Shown here: piece by piece, positions 38,401 to 52,443 of the stretch | How positions within the stretch are numbered: position 1 is the stretch's first letter | How the letters are laid out: every line of letters begins with the position of its first letter | NCBI GenBank assembly: GCA_028829895.1 | Contig: CM054178.1 | Coordinates: 88,594,058 to 88,658,057 of the forward strand | Length of the DNA stretch: 64,000 nucleotides | Origin: Sinotaia quadrata | Lineage: Eukaryota; Mollusca; Gastropoda; Architaenioglossa; Viviparidae | Direction of reading: 5' to 3' | Notes under the pieces: model-generated | The model's input: the letters and a program-made list of their open reading frames with translations, nothing else | Told to the model about the DNA's origin: nothing | Databases searched by the model: none | Made by a program: the position numbers and the translations under genes

Positions 38401-41400
38401 ATTTTTGTCACGTTTGAAATTATTACTGTTTTTTCTTAGATCTTTACTTAGACTCGTGATACTGCTACCGGTAATTAAACATCGGTAGTTGTATACAACT
38501 CACTGCTACCGGTAATTAAACGTCGATAGTTGTATACAACTCACTGCTACCGGTAATTAAACGTCGGTAGTTGTATACAACTCACTGCTACCGGTAATTA
38601 AACGTCGGTTTTGTATAAAACTCACTGCTACCGGTAATTAAACGTCGGTAATTGTATACAACTCACTGTTGGCTCAATTGCTATATAGAATTAATTCCGT
38701 CAGGCGATGTTCAGCTCAGTTGTAAGTTTAGAACTTACTTTAAATGAAAGAACTATGCTACCCTCATTTGTTGCATAGAACTCATCCTAACTGACAGAAG
38801 CTGCTACACTCTAGTTGATTTAAAACACTGCTACACTAGTTGATTTAAAACACTGCTACACTCTAGTTGATTTAAAACACTGCTACACTCTAGTTGATTT
38901 AAAACACTGCTACTACACTCTAGTTGATTTAAAACACTGCTACACTCTAGTTGATTTAAAACTTACCCGTCAGTGATAGAGATGTATCACTCTTTTGTTT
39001 TATTAAAACTTACCGTAAATGACAAATGTTATTTGGTTGTATTAAAATTACCGTAATTGACAGAAGATGGTTCACGCGTTAGTTATAAAAAACTCACCGT
39101 TGTTGACAGAATTAGGTACATTTAGTTGATATATTAAACTCATTATGGCTGATTATTATTCGTTACACTCAGTTTGCAATTGTACTAGAACTATAAATGA
39201 TGGCAGTTGCTGCGCTTAGTAGTCGTGTTTCAACTCATCATGTTTGGCAAAAGTTATTACACTCAGTTTGGTTTAGAACTTACTGAAAATGACACAAAAT
39301 TGTTACACTGTTACACTTAGTAACGTAATTAGAACCCATCTTCTCTGACAGAATTAACACATTGAACAGTAGAGAACTTATCACTAAAATAAGCTATTAC
39401 ACTCAAGTGTTTGTAGGCCTATAGAGCTTACCTTGACATGCATCGCAACAGTCTATAGCAGTATTAACTTACAGTAATTGATAGAAGTTGCTACACTTAG
39501 CAGTGCTAATGACTGTTGGTAATTGACACAAGTTGTCAAACACAGTTGTTAGGTATTACAGCTTACCGTAACAAGTTGTACCATCTGAACTTGCATAAAT
39601 GACAGAAATTTTAAGCAGAACATTGAAGTAACAGTTGTGCTATTATAAGTATGCCGCCACACACATCAATACAAGTAATTTTATTAGTTACATTTTGTAT
39701 TAAATGAATCAGTGGCAATAACACATCGATAAAAGTATTTTATTAGTTACGTTTTCTATTAAATGAATCAGTGGCAGTAAAAAAATATTAACCTGTGCCT
39801 CACACATTCTTTGCTAACACCAAGCATATGTATTTTATGCACACATATAAGCGATTAATATTGTGTATCATATTACTGGCTCCAGAAACTAAGTTGAAGA
39901 ACGGGTCTTTGTGAAATCATCATTACATCATTGACAGGGTTCAATGGATTCGGCAGATTTTGCCCTAAACTTCTCGAGAAGGCAAAATAGATGTATTAGA
40001 CGGGCGCAGGTTATGGCAAAGATGACGTCACAGCGATCATTTCGTTACGTGCGGGCAAGTGCTACAAGTTACAGAAGGAAAGTTATTAACAAGTTTGCTC
40101 TAATATACACTAATGAGTTATATCAAAACAATGCACATATGTGTACTCCACTTAAGGTACATTACCGAAGCGAAGTCCAAATAATTACCTCGGCATTATT
40201 AGTTATTGTTCCCGTTCAGAGTCTCACGCTTACCAATTAAATTTGTCTTCTCATAATTAAATCTAGAAATAAAAAAAAAAACTACCTAGAAATAACATTC
40301 GGAATGATGCTTATAAGCACGACATAACCTGACGAGCAATTTGACAAGAAAGTTTTTCAAAAATAAAATGAGATTAAAAGAACAAGCTGAAAACTAAGCA
40401 CCGATTTCCCACTATTTCACTGTACAGGAGAGTGTGTACATGACGCGGGGGTGAGGGTGGGGTGTGGTATGGGAACACAACTTTAAAGGAAGCGACATTT
40501 GCGACGTGTGAATTACAACTAGACATGTAAGGGGAGATCATAATAAATGCTATAAACAATAGCATTTGTTTTAACATCAATAATTTTGGTAATTTGACCG
40601 GCACGTCAAGGAACTGAACGGAGATAACAAATTTAAAAAAGAAATATGCTTCACTATATGTTTCAACATAATTTGATTAATTTTGAAAAAGCTAAATAAC
40701 TATATTGCAGTATCGTTGCTTGTTTATCCAATTGTTACAACTCTTTTATGAGAAATTGCACTCGGCATATGCCATAAATAAATATTTTTGCATTATGACA
40801 ATCTATGGTGTATGTAAAACTCTGACCTAAATAATAAATTTATAAGAAAAATATAAAATGTTGCCCTGTTTTTAGGCACTGATTTTTTTCTTGCAGGTAT
40901 ACCAGACATTGTAGTTGTCAGTAAATCTAACAAAACAGCAACAATCGTCGATGTTGCTGTTCCAAGTGATAGAAACATGAAAACAAAAGAAAGAAAAAAA
41001 AAACCAGGATCTCAGATTCGAAGTCCAGAGACTGTAGAATGTGAAAGCAGAAGTGATACCGGTAGTGATAGGAGCCTTGGGGAACATTAGAACTGACTTT
41101 GAATGCTATTTGAATACTGGAAACCGCAGACTCGCCCCACAACTAAAAGCAATTCTGCTCGGAAGTGCCCGAATAAAACCTTGGATCTCCCAGAATCTTG
41201 GAAAGATTATGAGACTTTGCTTCACCACCGGCAGTAAACAGTAGTAATAGTAGTAGTAGAAAGTAATAATAATAATAATTTCAAGGTGTCTTGAAAGTCC
41301 AGAGGTTAGAGGAGAAAAATCTGACCCAAAAGTTAAGCTACCTGAGCTGTGGCAACAAACATGAATGGGTGACAACTTCAAATCCCATCTCTGGACTATC

Positions 41401-44400
41401 GAGGAAAAGGAAAGCGGTTCCCTCCAAACTACACCCACACCCATCCCATTCATGATGGAGAAAACAACATTTGATTCTATTTTCGCCCGGGTTAAAAAGG
41501 TCTGGGCTAGTCACTGATGTTTCAGGTTGTTCTAGTGAAAAATGGACTACTGAAACACAAGCGAAAACTCGGAGATGGACCAGAGAGGAAAACATACAAT
41601 ACTATAAAAGAACAGAACATGACAACAAATGCCAAACATTCAGCATGCTTTCTGGGAAAACATTTGGAGCAAGATAGATTAAGGAACTGAAAGATGAGTC
41701 AAAAGAAACACCTGAACAATGCAACGTCAAAATAAGTGAGACAGACATCAAGAAGAAGGTAAGAAAGATGGCAAACTGGAAAGTCCACACGTAGACCAAG
41801 AAGAAATATTCTGGTTAAAACATTTTACCTTATGGTAGACTTGCTGAACAACTGCAAGACATATTAAACATACCAGAAACTATGCCAGCTTGGATGTGGA
41901 AGGGAAAAAACAAGTATGATTATGAAAGATCCAGAGAAAGGCAAGAAACCGAACAACTATCGTCCAATCATATGCCTACCAACTAATTGGAAGTTACAAT
42001 CAGGAATTAAATCTGACAAACTTTTAACCAGTGAATAAGGGTGCTAGGCCGGGCAGCAGAGGAACAAAAGAATTGATAAGGTAAGGGACAGCATAAAATG
42101 AAGAACAAATCTAGCAATGGCATGGATTGACAACCAAAAGGACTAAGACTACGTTCCACAATGATGCTTGAAACAATAAAAATGTACAAAATAGCGCTAT
42201 CAGTACACCCTATCAATGAAGCAATGAAAACCTGGAATCCACACTCACATGCAACAACACAGATAATGCAGACATAACAATAAACTGTGGAATTTTTCAA
42301 GGTGATTCCCTATCACCACTTCTGTTCTGTATTCTAAATCATCTCAGTCACGTGATTCAGAAAACAGGATTAGGATACAAAAGCTGGACAAGTTATCAGC
42401 CATTTACTGTATACATGGACGGTCTCAAGCTGAAAGTGACATCTCCACCTCGCTGATCAATACTGCGAAGATCTGCAGTGAGGACATTAACAGGAAATTC
42501 GGCCTGAGAAATATGGCAGAATTATCGTCTAGAAAGGCAAGGTCAAACCAACAGAGGGCCTGAAACTCGACATCAGAAAAATCAACGATGTTTCAATGGA
42601 AAAAGGATATAAATGCCTGGGGGTTCTACATCAAGAAAATACGCAGAGTGCAGTCCAAAGTTAAGAGATAATATGAAAAACAAGTTAGACAAGTCCTGAA
42701 GTCCAAGCTAAATTGGGCTAATAAAATGCAAGCCCTTAACGCATACGCAATAACTGTAATCAGCTACACTGGAGGTATGATAGATTGGATAGCAAAGGAA
42801 ATAAATGAACTGGACAGAAAAACAAGAAAACTACTCACAACACATAAAGCTTAACATCCCAAAGCAGACGTAGACAGGCTCTATGTATCTCGAAAAATGG
42901 GAGGCCGAGGTCTCAAGAAAATCAAAGATGTCACTGAAGGAGAAGTTATTGTGGTCTTGTGGACTACATCTGGAAAACAAAGGGTCCACTGATAGAAGTA
43001 GTAAAGATGATTGGACTATACCAACCTCCATAAACAGAGAAACATGGAAGAAAAAAAAAAGCAAGCATTAACAAATATCTGGATCCCCAAACCTCTCCTA
43101 AGCCAGTATGTACGACAAGCCGACGAAATATCAACAAAGCAATCAACGTACAAATGGTTGAAAGAGGCAGGATTGAAAGCAGAAACAGAAGCACTTATAA
43201 CAGCTGCGCAAGAGCAAGCACTAAACACGAGATCACACAAAACAAAAATTATGAAAATCTCCAATGATTCCAAATGCAGAATCTGCAAATACATGGATGA
43301 AACAACAGAACACATACTGTCTGGATGCTTGGATCTGGCCGGAACAGAATACGCCAAAAGGCACTACTAAGAAGTGGCAAAACACATACATAGAAATCTA
43401 TGTGAGAAAAATTGCGTAAAATCGCAGAAGGAGCATGGATATACAAACCATACAGTCACCGAAACAAAAGAAGTCAGAATATTTCGAGATAAGAACAGAT
43501 CAAGTGATTCTTGCACGAAGACCAAACATTGTAGTTCTCAATAAGTCCAACAGAACAGCAACAATCATCGATGTCACTGTTATAAGTGATAGAAACATGA
43601 AAACAAACAAAATAATAATAATAATAACAAGAGTTGTAATAGTAGTAGCAGAAATGGAAATAGTATTTGTAATAATAACAAGAGTTGTAATAGTAGTAGC
43701 AGAAATGGAAATAGTATTTGTAATAATAACAAGAGTTGTAATAGTAGTAGCAGAAATGGAAATAGTATTTGTAATAATAACAAGAGTTGTAATAGTAGTA
43801 GCAGAAATGGAAATAGTATTTGTAATAATAACAAGAGTTGTAATAGTAGTAGCAGAAATGGAAATAGTATTTGTAATAATAATAAATCAATGAGTGGTAA
43901 GCTAATACGTTTTCTAGAAAAATACACTTTGGGCACAAGACACCATTTAGGGGGTCTTTTTTCCCATCCGGTAATTGTGCAAGGAAAGTAAAGAATTATA
44001 TTTCTATATTTTGCTCGCTTAAATAAGTCTGAACATTCGTTATTTTAAACATCACTCTCAGACGAAAAACATACAACATTCGTTATTTTAAACATCACTC
44101 TCAGACGAAAAACATACAACATTCGTTATTTTAAACATCACTCTCAGACGAAAAACATACAACATTCGTTATTTTAAACATCACTCTCAGACGAAAAACA
44201 AACAACAACATACACACAATGAAACAGTAAATTTTGAAACTGAATTAATAATTATTTTTTAATTTTAAAACTAAATTCTTTAAAAGACACATTACCGTCA
44301 ACCAAATTATAATCTTTTAATTCACATGTATGGCTTATTATTTGCTATAAAAATACAGAATTCCCCATTATTATATTAGAAAATGAGAAAAATAAATATT

Positions 44401-45065
44401 ACTTTTTAGGTTATACAAAGTTTTACATCTTTTTCTCATTATCATTTTAGATAAAAAGAATTCAAATAATATTTACTTAATAATAATGCGACATAATCTA
44501 ATCTAAGTGAATGGAAATTGTCTGTCAGAGTGTATGCATTCTGTGACGTTATATATCCATACACGTGAAGTAACTTCCGGTTTCACACTTCTCTATATCA
44601 TGTTCGGATTATGTGACGTCATATTCGCATTTACATCCGTAATTTTCATCGTGTCTGGCTTTATTTTCGAGAATTTTCGTGCATATAGTAACATTGGAGA
44701 ATATTCATGTGTAACGTCTTATATTATTTCAAGTACGGTTTTTATGTCAATTAGTTATATTCATATTCCTTCTCTTAAAATTGGTTTTATATCCGTCAGT
44801 ATCATGTGTAGTGAATCATATCCTTACTCTAACATTCCTTTAAGTCACTTCAGGTTTTATTCTCGTACCTGCATTTTTTGCAAGGCGAAATATATGCTTT
44901 GCAGCCATTACTGTACGTTACGTCATATCCGTATCGTTAATGCTATTTAATACCCATTTATCATATCCGGTTATGCAATTTACAGTTTTAAATTACGTAA
45001 CTCTATTAGGTTTTCTTTTCGGGAATATCAGTAACTTTGACGATATAGCCGTGTATACATCCCTG

Positions 45066-45149
<84 letters not shown>

Positions 45150-48100
45150 CCTTTGTCTTGTCGACCGTTGGGGTACCACTGATGACCTGACAACCAGTTC
45201 CCTCCATTCCATTCTGCTAATCTTACCGTATTGCTCAGTTTCAGTCCTGTCCACTCTGAGATGTTATCCTCTCATCTTTTCATCTGTCTCCCTCTCCTTC
45301 ACCCTCCTTGCTCAGTACCTTGCATGATTGTCTCGGCAAGTCCTGTTGATCGTGACATGCCCATATCATTTCATTTTACGTCTTTCCACAATGGTCAATA
45401 GCTCTTCATAGGGCCCAATGGCTTGCCTAATTCTGTTTCCCATTTCCTCATTCGTGACATGATCTCTATACGAAATGCCAAGCATCCTTCGAAAATATCT
45501 CATTTTAGTAGCTTGTATCCTCCTTTCGAGATCCATTGTGAGGGTCCATGACGCACATGCATATAAAATCACAGATACAACCAAGAAATGCACCAGTCTG
45601 ATCATTGAGCTGACTGAGATGTTTCTGGCTTTCCAAACTATCTTCAGCCTTGTCATTGCTGTTATTTTGCCAGCACAATCCTGGACAATATTTCAGGTTT
45701 TAATCCTTCGTCTGTCACGATGGCTCCTAAGTACTTAAATGTATTAACTATTTCCAATTTCTGATCACCAATCATGATGTCATTGTCAATGCAACTGGTT
45801 TTGTTGATCATCAATTTGGTCTTCTCTGCACTGATTTCCATACCAAAAGTAGTAGCTGTCCTGTCCAGTTTTTCCTTCAATTGAGCTAGCTCCTACTCAT
45901 TTCCTGCAAGCCATCGATGTCATCAGCAAAGCGTAAGTTTGTTATTGTTCTGCCTCCAATACTGACAGTTCCATCATGGTCTTCCAGAACATTTGTCCTG
46001 ATTCTTTCAAGGAAGATGTTGAAGAGAATAGGCGAAAGTACACAGCCTTTTCTGACTCCCACTGTTGTCCTAAACCAATCTCCTATTTGGCCGTTGAAGC
46101 AGACTGCGCTGGTGGCATTGCAGTAAAGTGTAAAGGCTATCATGACTTTGCTTGGGTGGTATATAAGATTGTCATACGATAGTTCTGACATTGCTGCAAA
46201 TTGCCTTTTTTTCAGGAGTTATTATGAGTGACTGAGTCCATGGTGTTGGCTTTTCCCCTCTCTGCCAGATCTTATTGCAGATTGTTAGTAGGGTGCTTAT
46301 CATGGCTTCTCCCCCTTCTTGCACTAATTCTGCAGGGATGTTATCTATTTCTGCTGCCTTTCCCTTTTTCATTGATTTCACTGCAGTCTTTACTTTTTCT
46401 CGTAGGATGGGGTAGTTGTCAGTGTTGGTCACTGGTGGGGTGTTGAGTATGTCTGGATCCCTGCATGTCTGTGGTTGTATAGGTCTGAGCAGTATCTTGT
46501 CCATCTCTTAAGTATGTCTTGGTCTTCTGTAAGACAATTCCCTCCATTATCTTGAATGATGGAGGAGTTTCCTTGTTTTACACAGGTCAGGTCTTTCACC
46601 AGTTGGTATGCTTTTTTTGCTATTATTTTTCTTTAGATTATTTTCTATATCTTTACAATGGTCTTCAATCCATGTCTCCTTTGCCTTTTTAATCTTTTCT
46701 TGATAAAATGATTAATTTCCCTGTATTGTTTTATTCCTTCTAATCAAGGATGTCAGCTGTAATCTAAGGTTTCTTTGATCGACTATGTTTGCCAAGGATC
46801 TCATTGGCTGTTTGGATCATTGCTGTGTTAAATATATCAATCAATGTGTCTGTGTCTATGTTCTCTGCACTATGAAGTAAAAGTGGTGCAAATTTTCATC
46901 CTATATTTACTTGAAAGACTTCCGATACCCCTGGGTCTTTTAACTTGTCAAGGTTGAACTTGATTCTTGTGGAGCCTTGCTTGTTGAATTTCTTTAGACG
47001 TAGTCGGAGGGTCATCATCACTAAGTCATCGTCAGTTCCAATGTCTGCTCCTGGGAAGCTTCTTGTCTTGGCAATGTTTATACTGGTATGGAAACGCCTC
47101 TTCACGATGATATAATCAATCTGGTTATGGTATTCTCCATTCGGACTATGCCACGTCCATCTTCTGGATGTTTTATGTGGACCAAACGTGTTCATCTGCT
47201 TCAGATCTAAAGCTGGCAAATTCCAGGAGACTTAAGCCTCTGTCGTTTGTCTCAGTATTGAAGTAGTGCCCACATGTGCCTTTCCAGTTCTCGATGGCAT
47301 CTTCCCCTATTTTAGCATTTCAGTCTCCTTGCACAACAAGAATGTCTTTCTTTGTCCTAGTCCAGGATTTCTTGCATTTGGTCGTAGAAGTCCTCTATTT
47401 CGTCATCACCATGGTCTGTAGTTGTAGCTTAAGCTTGCACAATGGTGATATTGAGTGGGGCTGCCCTCATGCTTATGGTGATAAGCCTGTTGGAGACTGG
47501 CTGACAATTCATGACAGTGTTCATGATGTCTTTGTAGACAAGAAATCCAACACCATGTTCACGTTTATCATCTCTGCCAGAGTAGTATACTTTATGGCCA
47601 TCCTGTGTTGATGTTTCCCCAAAGTTCTTCCATCGTACTTTGCACAATCCCAGGACTGTCCATTGGTATCTGTTCATTTCATATGTCAGTTCCTCTACCT
47701 TTCCAGGCGTTCTTAAAGTTCTGATGTTCCACGTACCAATGCTGATGTTGTTTCTGGCACGGAGTTTTTATGGTGATGGTAATAGTGTACTTTAAATTCC
47801 TATGACGTACCAATGACGTAAGTTTTCTGTAGTCTCTCATTCCTTTTTATTATTTAGGGAAAGGATCATTGGGAGATGCGAGTTAGCTGTTTCTCGCTTT
47901 GTTTACTCTATTTTGGTTTAATTTTTTTTCCTTCCTATTTTATTTAAAACTTTATATTTAATATTTGGGAATTTGGTTTCTCTTCTCATTTTTCTTTTAA
48001 TGTGTGCTTTTCTCAATTTTTAACAGTTTCCTTTAACCTGAATTTTTTTAAGTTGGTAATTCATTTCGTTTACTTTTCTTCAATTTGGTTAGATTTCTCT

Positions 48101-51100
48101 TTATTTTTAATTAGTTTGTTTTGATTTATTTGCATTTTCAGGTAAAGTTTTATATTTTATCTTCGCCACATTATTTACTGTATACCTAGAAAGAGCAGGA
48201 TTTTCTTGTTAATATTTATATAAATTACACCAAACTTTATAGTCTTTAAAGGTAATATAAAAGTTTAAAGATATTAAGAAGGCATGAAATGAGATTGAAA
48301 CAGTTATCATTTATAGTCAGTGATTCTTTGGATTATTTATAACTTATTTGATCTCTCACTATCGTAAAATGACTTTCAAACTTCCATAGAGAATGAGGAT
48401 ATTAAAGAATTTTAAATTAAGCCATACATATGAGTCTATTATTGAATCTAGTTTTAAGGAATAAAAAGTGATGTTTCAACTCTAGCCATAAAATAGATCT
48501 ATTTATGAGCCCATCTCTAAGGATTAAACAGTGTTGTTCCAAACCCAGCAATAAATAGGCTCTATTTATGAACTCCCACAAAAGAAATAAAATGGCTCTA
48601 TTAATGAACTTGGCTGTTGATTTAGGAAAAAAATGAAATTAAATAAAGTTGAGTCTAATGAGCTGGCTTATAGGTTACAGAATAAATGACTAGTTTACAG
48701 CTAGTTAAAAAGATGGTTCTAACAGTAAGCTTTTTAACAGTAAGCGTTTTAAGAGTAAGCATGATTTCAGGAAAAGAAGAGTTTCATGCATAGTAAGTCA
48801 TTACTGACTCTTAAATAAGGAATGTTCCAAAGACACCATTAAATGGTGTTATTAATATATGTTTCATGTAAGACATTAATGACTCTTAAATAAGAAATGT
48901 TCCAAAGTCACCACTAAATGGTATTATTAATATAATATATTATGTTTCATGTAAGAAATTAACTCTTTGGCTGTCCGTGTGACAAACGCTGTCCTGCAAA
49001 AACGGGTCACTATTTATAGTTACACTATTCATTCCCAACAACCAATCAGTTACTTTTTAAATTCCTTAACACATGTCTATACTACAGAGTATTTAAAATT
49101 TTTAAAAATCACTTTATAAATAAGTAACATTTTTATCTTTTAGTACACTTACCCATTCAATTGTCACTAGCGAAAACACAGTGGCATTTAATGACTTAAA
49201 TGAAATATGTTTCAAAGACACTTTTAAATGATATTAATGTTTCATGTAATGCATTAATTACTCTTAAATGAGAAATGTTTCAAAAACACTGTTAAATGAA
49301 GTTTTAATAAGTTTTTCATCTAAGACATTAATTACTCTGAAATGAGAAATTTTTGAAAGACACTGTTAAATGGTGTTATAAATAAGTGTTTCATCTAAAA
49401 CATTAATTGAGAAATGTTTCAAAGACACTTTTAAATAGTGTTATTAATGCCTCATGAAAGACTTTAATGACTCTTAAATGGGAGATGTTCCAAAGACTAT
49501 TAAATGGTGTTATTATTAAGTGTTTCAAAAGCCAGATATTAAATGGCTGTAATGAAGAGGAGGGCTTTAAGACCAGACATACTTTGTTGTCAATGAAAAA
49601 TGTCAAAGGCAGACAATAATTGTTTCTTATAATGAGAAGTGTTTCAAACTAGGACATTAAATGTTGAAATGATGGAAACCTTTACAGAGAGAGATGAATT
49701 GTGGTTACTAATAGAGACATTTTTCTGACTAATACATGGTATGGCTACGGCAAAAGAAAAGTCTATTTAAGAGCTAAAAGCACGTACGATGGGATTTGAA
49801 ATAATCTTGCTTTCAAAAACCCAAACACCTGTCACACAACCAACAAATGGAATACTGTTTAGTACGAATATGCAACGATAGAAAAAATGGGAGTTTATTT
49901 CTATATAGCTTGGTCCTAATTCATGAACAAGATTATGACAGCCATATTTAAAACATCTACAACGATCTTGGATTCTAGAGAAGAAATAATAGTGTAATAA
50001 AATGAGCTTAAAACTGCACTGGCTTTGTAAAAGATTTTGAACAGGCGTAATAAAATCAAATTAAAATGGCTACAACGAATTCTGTTCTAGAGAATAAAAC
50101 AAAGCTTTATTAACCTCGGATTAAAATGGCTACAATGAACTTTGTTTTAGAGAAGGAACAGCTTTATTAACCTAATATTAAAATGGCTACAATGAACTTT
50201 GTTTTAGAGAAGAAACAGCTTTATTAACCTCAGATGAAAATTGCTACAATGAACTTTGTCCTAGAGAAGAAAACACCTTTATTAACCTCAGATTAAAATG
50301 GCTACAGTGAGCGCGATTCTACAGAATAAACGGGATTATAAACAAAAAGTTTAAAAACTATTGTAAAGAGTTTCATCCTAGATACAGAAGATGACTATAG
50401 CAGACAAACTATAATAGACATAGATATTGATTCCATAGAAACATCAAACTGCAATAAGCCATGCTAAAAATGCCTCTAATGAGTATGGATCTGGAGAATT
50501 AAGAACACGGTATCTAAGTCAAAATAAAATGGAATGTGTAAATAAGAAGACAGGCCTCTCAATAAAGGTTCTAATACCAATATACTATTAGCTTTAAATA
50601 ACAAAGAACACACTTTGACATTTAATGCATAATTCTAGTTACAATGCTTGCTTTTTCTCTGTCATTTTCCTGAGGATAAATTTAGGTTCCCATGGATCTC
50701 AGCCCTCAAAAATACCAATAGTTTATAGACAGTCACATAGTACTTCATTCAGAAAGCAGCTAATAGTCTGGTATTTGACACCTAAAGGAAGCCCAAAAAG
50801 CCCACTAGTTTATAGACAGTCAAACAGTACTTCATTCAGAAAGCAGCTAATAGTCTGGTATTTGACACCTAAAAGAAGCCCAAAAAGCCCAATCACGGCA
50901 AACTATGACGAACATAGCAACATCAAAGGGAGATAACAAAAGTAAGCTTTTCGTGGAAAGCAAGCTATCAAAGAAATATTTTATGAAACATAAGCGTACG
51001 TAGAAAACAGTACAAAACCGAAATGAAAATTCATAAGAATTAAAAGAAATAACAAATTCAAAATCCACATCAAGGTGTATTTGTGTGCGCGCGCACGAAT

Positions 51101-52408
51101 GTGAGGACACCTAACGAAGATTTTCTTGAACAGATTACAATTTTTATACTGAAGAATTTGAATAACGAAAGGCAATTTTAAATATGGAATTAGGTTCAGT
51201 ATTTGTAAATGTATTGTTCAAATAAAGAACAAAATCATTAATTTCAATTGTTTAAAGATTATATCATTTCAGACATAATTATTGAAGGACTGTATTATAT
51301 TCTGTCTTCTTCAAATACAGAGTAAGCGTTTTAGGAATCACTCTTAGAGCGGAGTTTGAAATAAACTAATCTCTTCCAGAAGACCAAAGTACTTTTCCTC
51401 TGGTGATCTAATGGTACAGAGGTGGGTTTGATTAAGTTTGCCCATAACGGGGTTTGACCCTCTTTGACGTAGTAAGATTAAGGCAATATGAAAATCCAGC
51501 TAGAAAAGCCTTCTTTCAAGAAAATCTAGGCATCGTCGCCACGAGTGTCATCTCTGATTATCGTCACGAGTGTCGATGATTTGTGGACGTCGCGCAGACC
51601 AAGTGTCCAGCAGACAGCAAAGATTTTGCTCAACTGTTATGTTTACTCTCTTGTGGCTTGTTCTTCCGTAATAGTTGTACAAGCACAAAGTTGAGCAAAA
51701 CTGATTAAGACCATATCTTGCATTTATGAACCATATCCAGTGAAGGGATGCAAAGGAAAGTATTTCAAATTTCAATTTCAAATGTGCTTTCCAAGCAGAA
51801 TGGGAGGAAAAATATCCATTAATGATCTAACACGGGAAGCAATTACGAGTTTCAACAGTATATTTCAACATTAATATACTGTAATTGTTTTATTTATTTA
51901 ATTATTTATAATAAAATTCAAGTGAAATGAACTGCCTTTTGGAGTTAGAATGGTTGCATCTTAATATATTTTGAAGGAAGCTAAAAAAACATCGCTTTGC
52001 ATCTTTAACAACAAAAGTTTACTTTCACGGTCTTTTTGTTTGTATTCCTTACTTGACAGTTATCCATTTCCGCTTTTTGTTTGATGTTTTCTTTTACAAA
52101 TATGCCTATTTATATTGTAATTAATGGTTTGTGCCTCTTTATGTGTACAGAATGTTTACTTAGTATTGCAAACAGATTAGAGTTGTTTTTTTAAATTAAA
52201 GTTTTAGCGACCTTATTAATCATCAACATCATCATCAAAGACAAAAACTTTTACAGTATAAAAGGAGTGAGGAACAAGAAGGCACGAATGCAACACAACA
52301 GATGTAACAAGAAGCTTGACTTTACAACTTACTTGACAGTTAAAGGAAACACACACAACAGATGTAACAAGAAGCTTGACTTTACAACTTTCTTGACAGT
52401 TAAAGGAA

Positions 52409-52443
<35 letters not shown>

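Noticed and set aside
39944..40240. 98-codon plus-strand frame
   Set aside because: Basic and Ser/Arg-rich at the start but no homology, no splice signals and an AT-rich context; treated as chance.
43474..43938. Minus-strand 154- and 118-codon repetitive frames
   Set aside because: They are antisense to the LINE end and the five-copy 51-bp minisatellite; they stay open only because the unit is a multiple of three.
44507..44950. 147-codon plus-strand open frame
   Set aside because: Composition follows a loose DNA word repeat; no recognisable domain; hydrophobic stretches look compositional.
45475..47611. Plus-strand frames over the RTE-like element
   Set aside because: Antisense to the recognisable minus-strand endonuclease and reverse-transcriptase segments.
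51395..51480. tRNA-like stretch (GGTGATCTAATGGTACAGAG)
   Set aside because: Slight resemblance to a D-arm, but no complete cloverleaf, anticodon arm or proper T-loop could be built.
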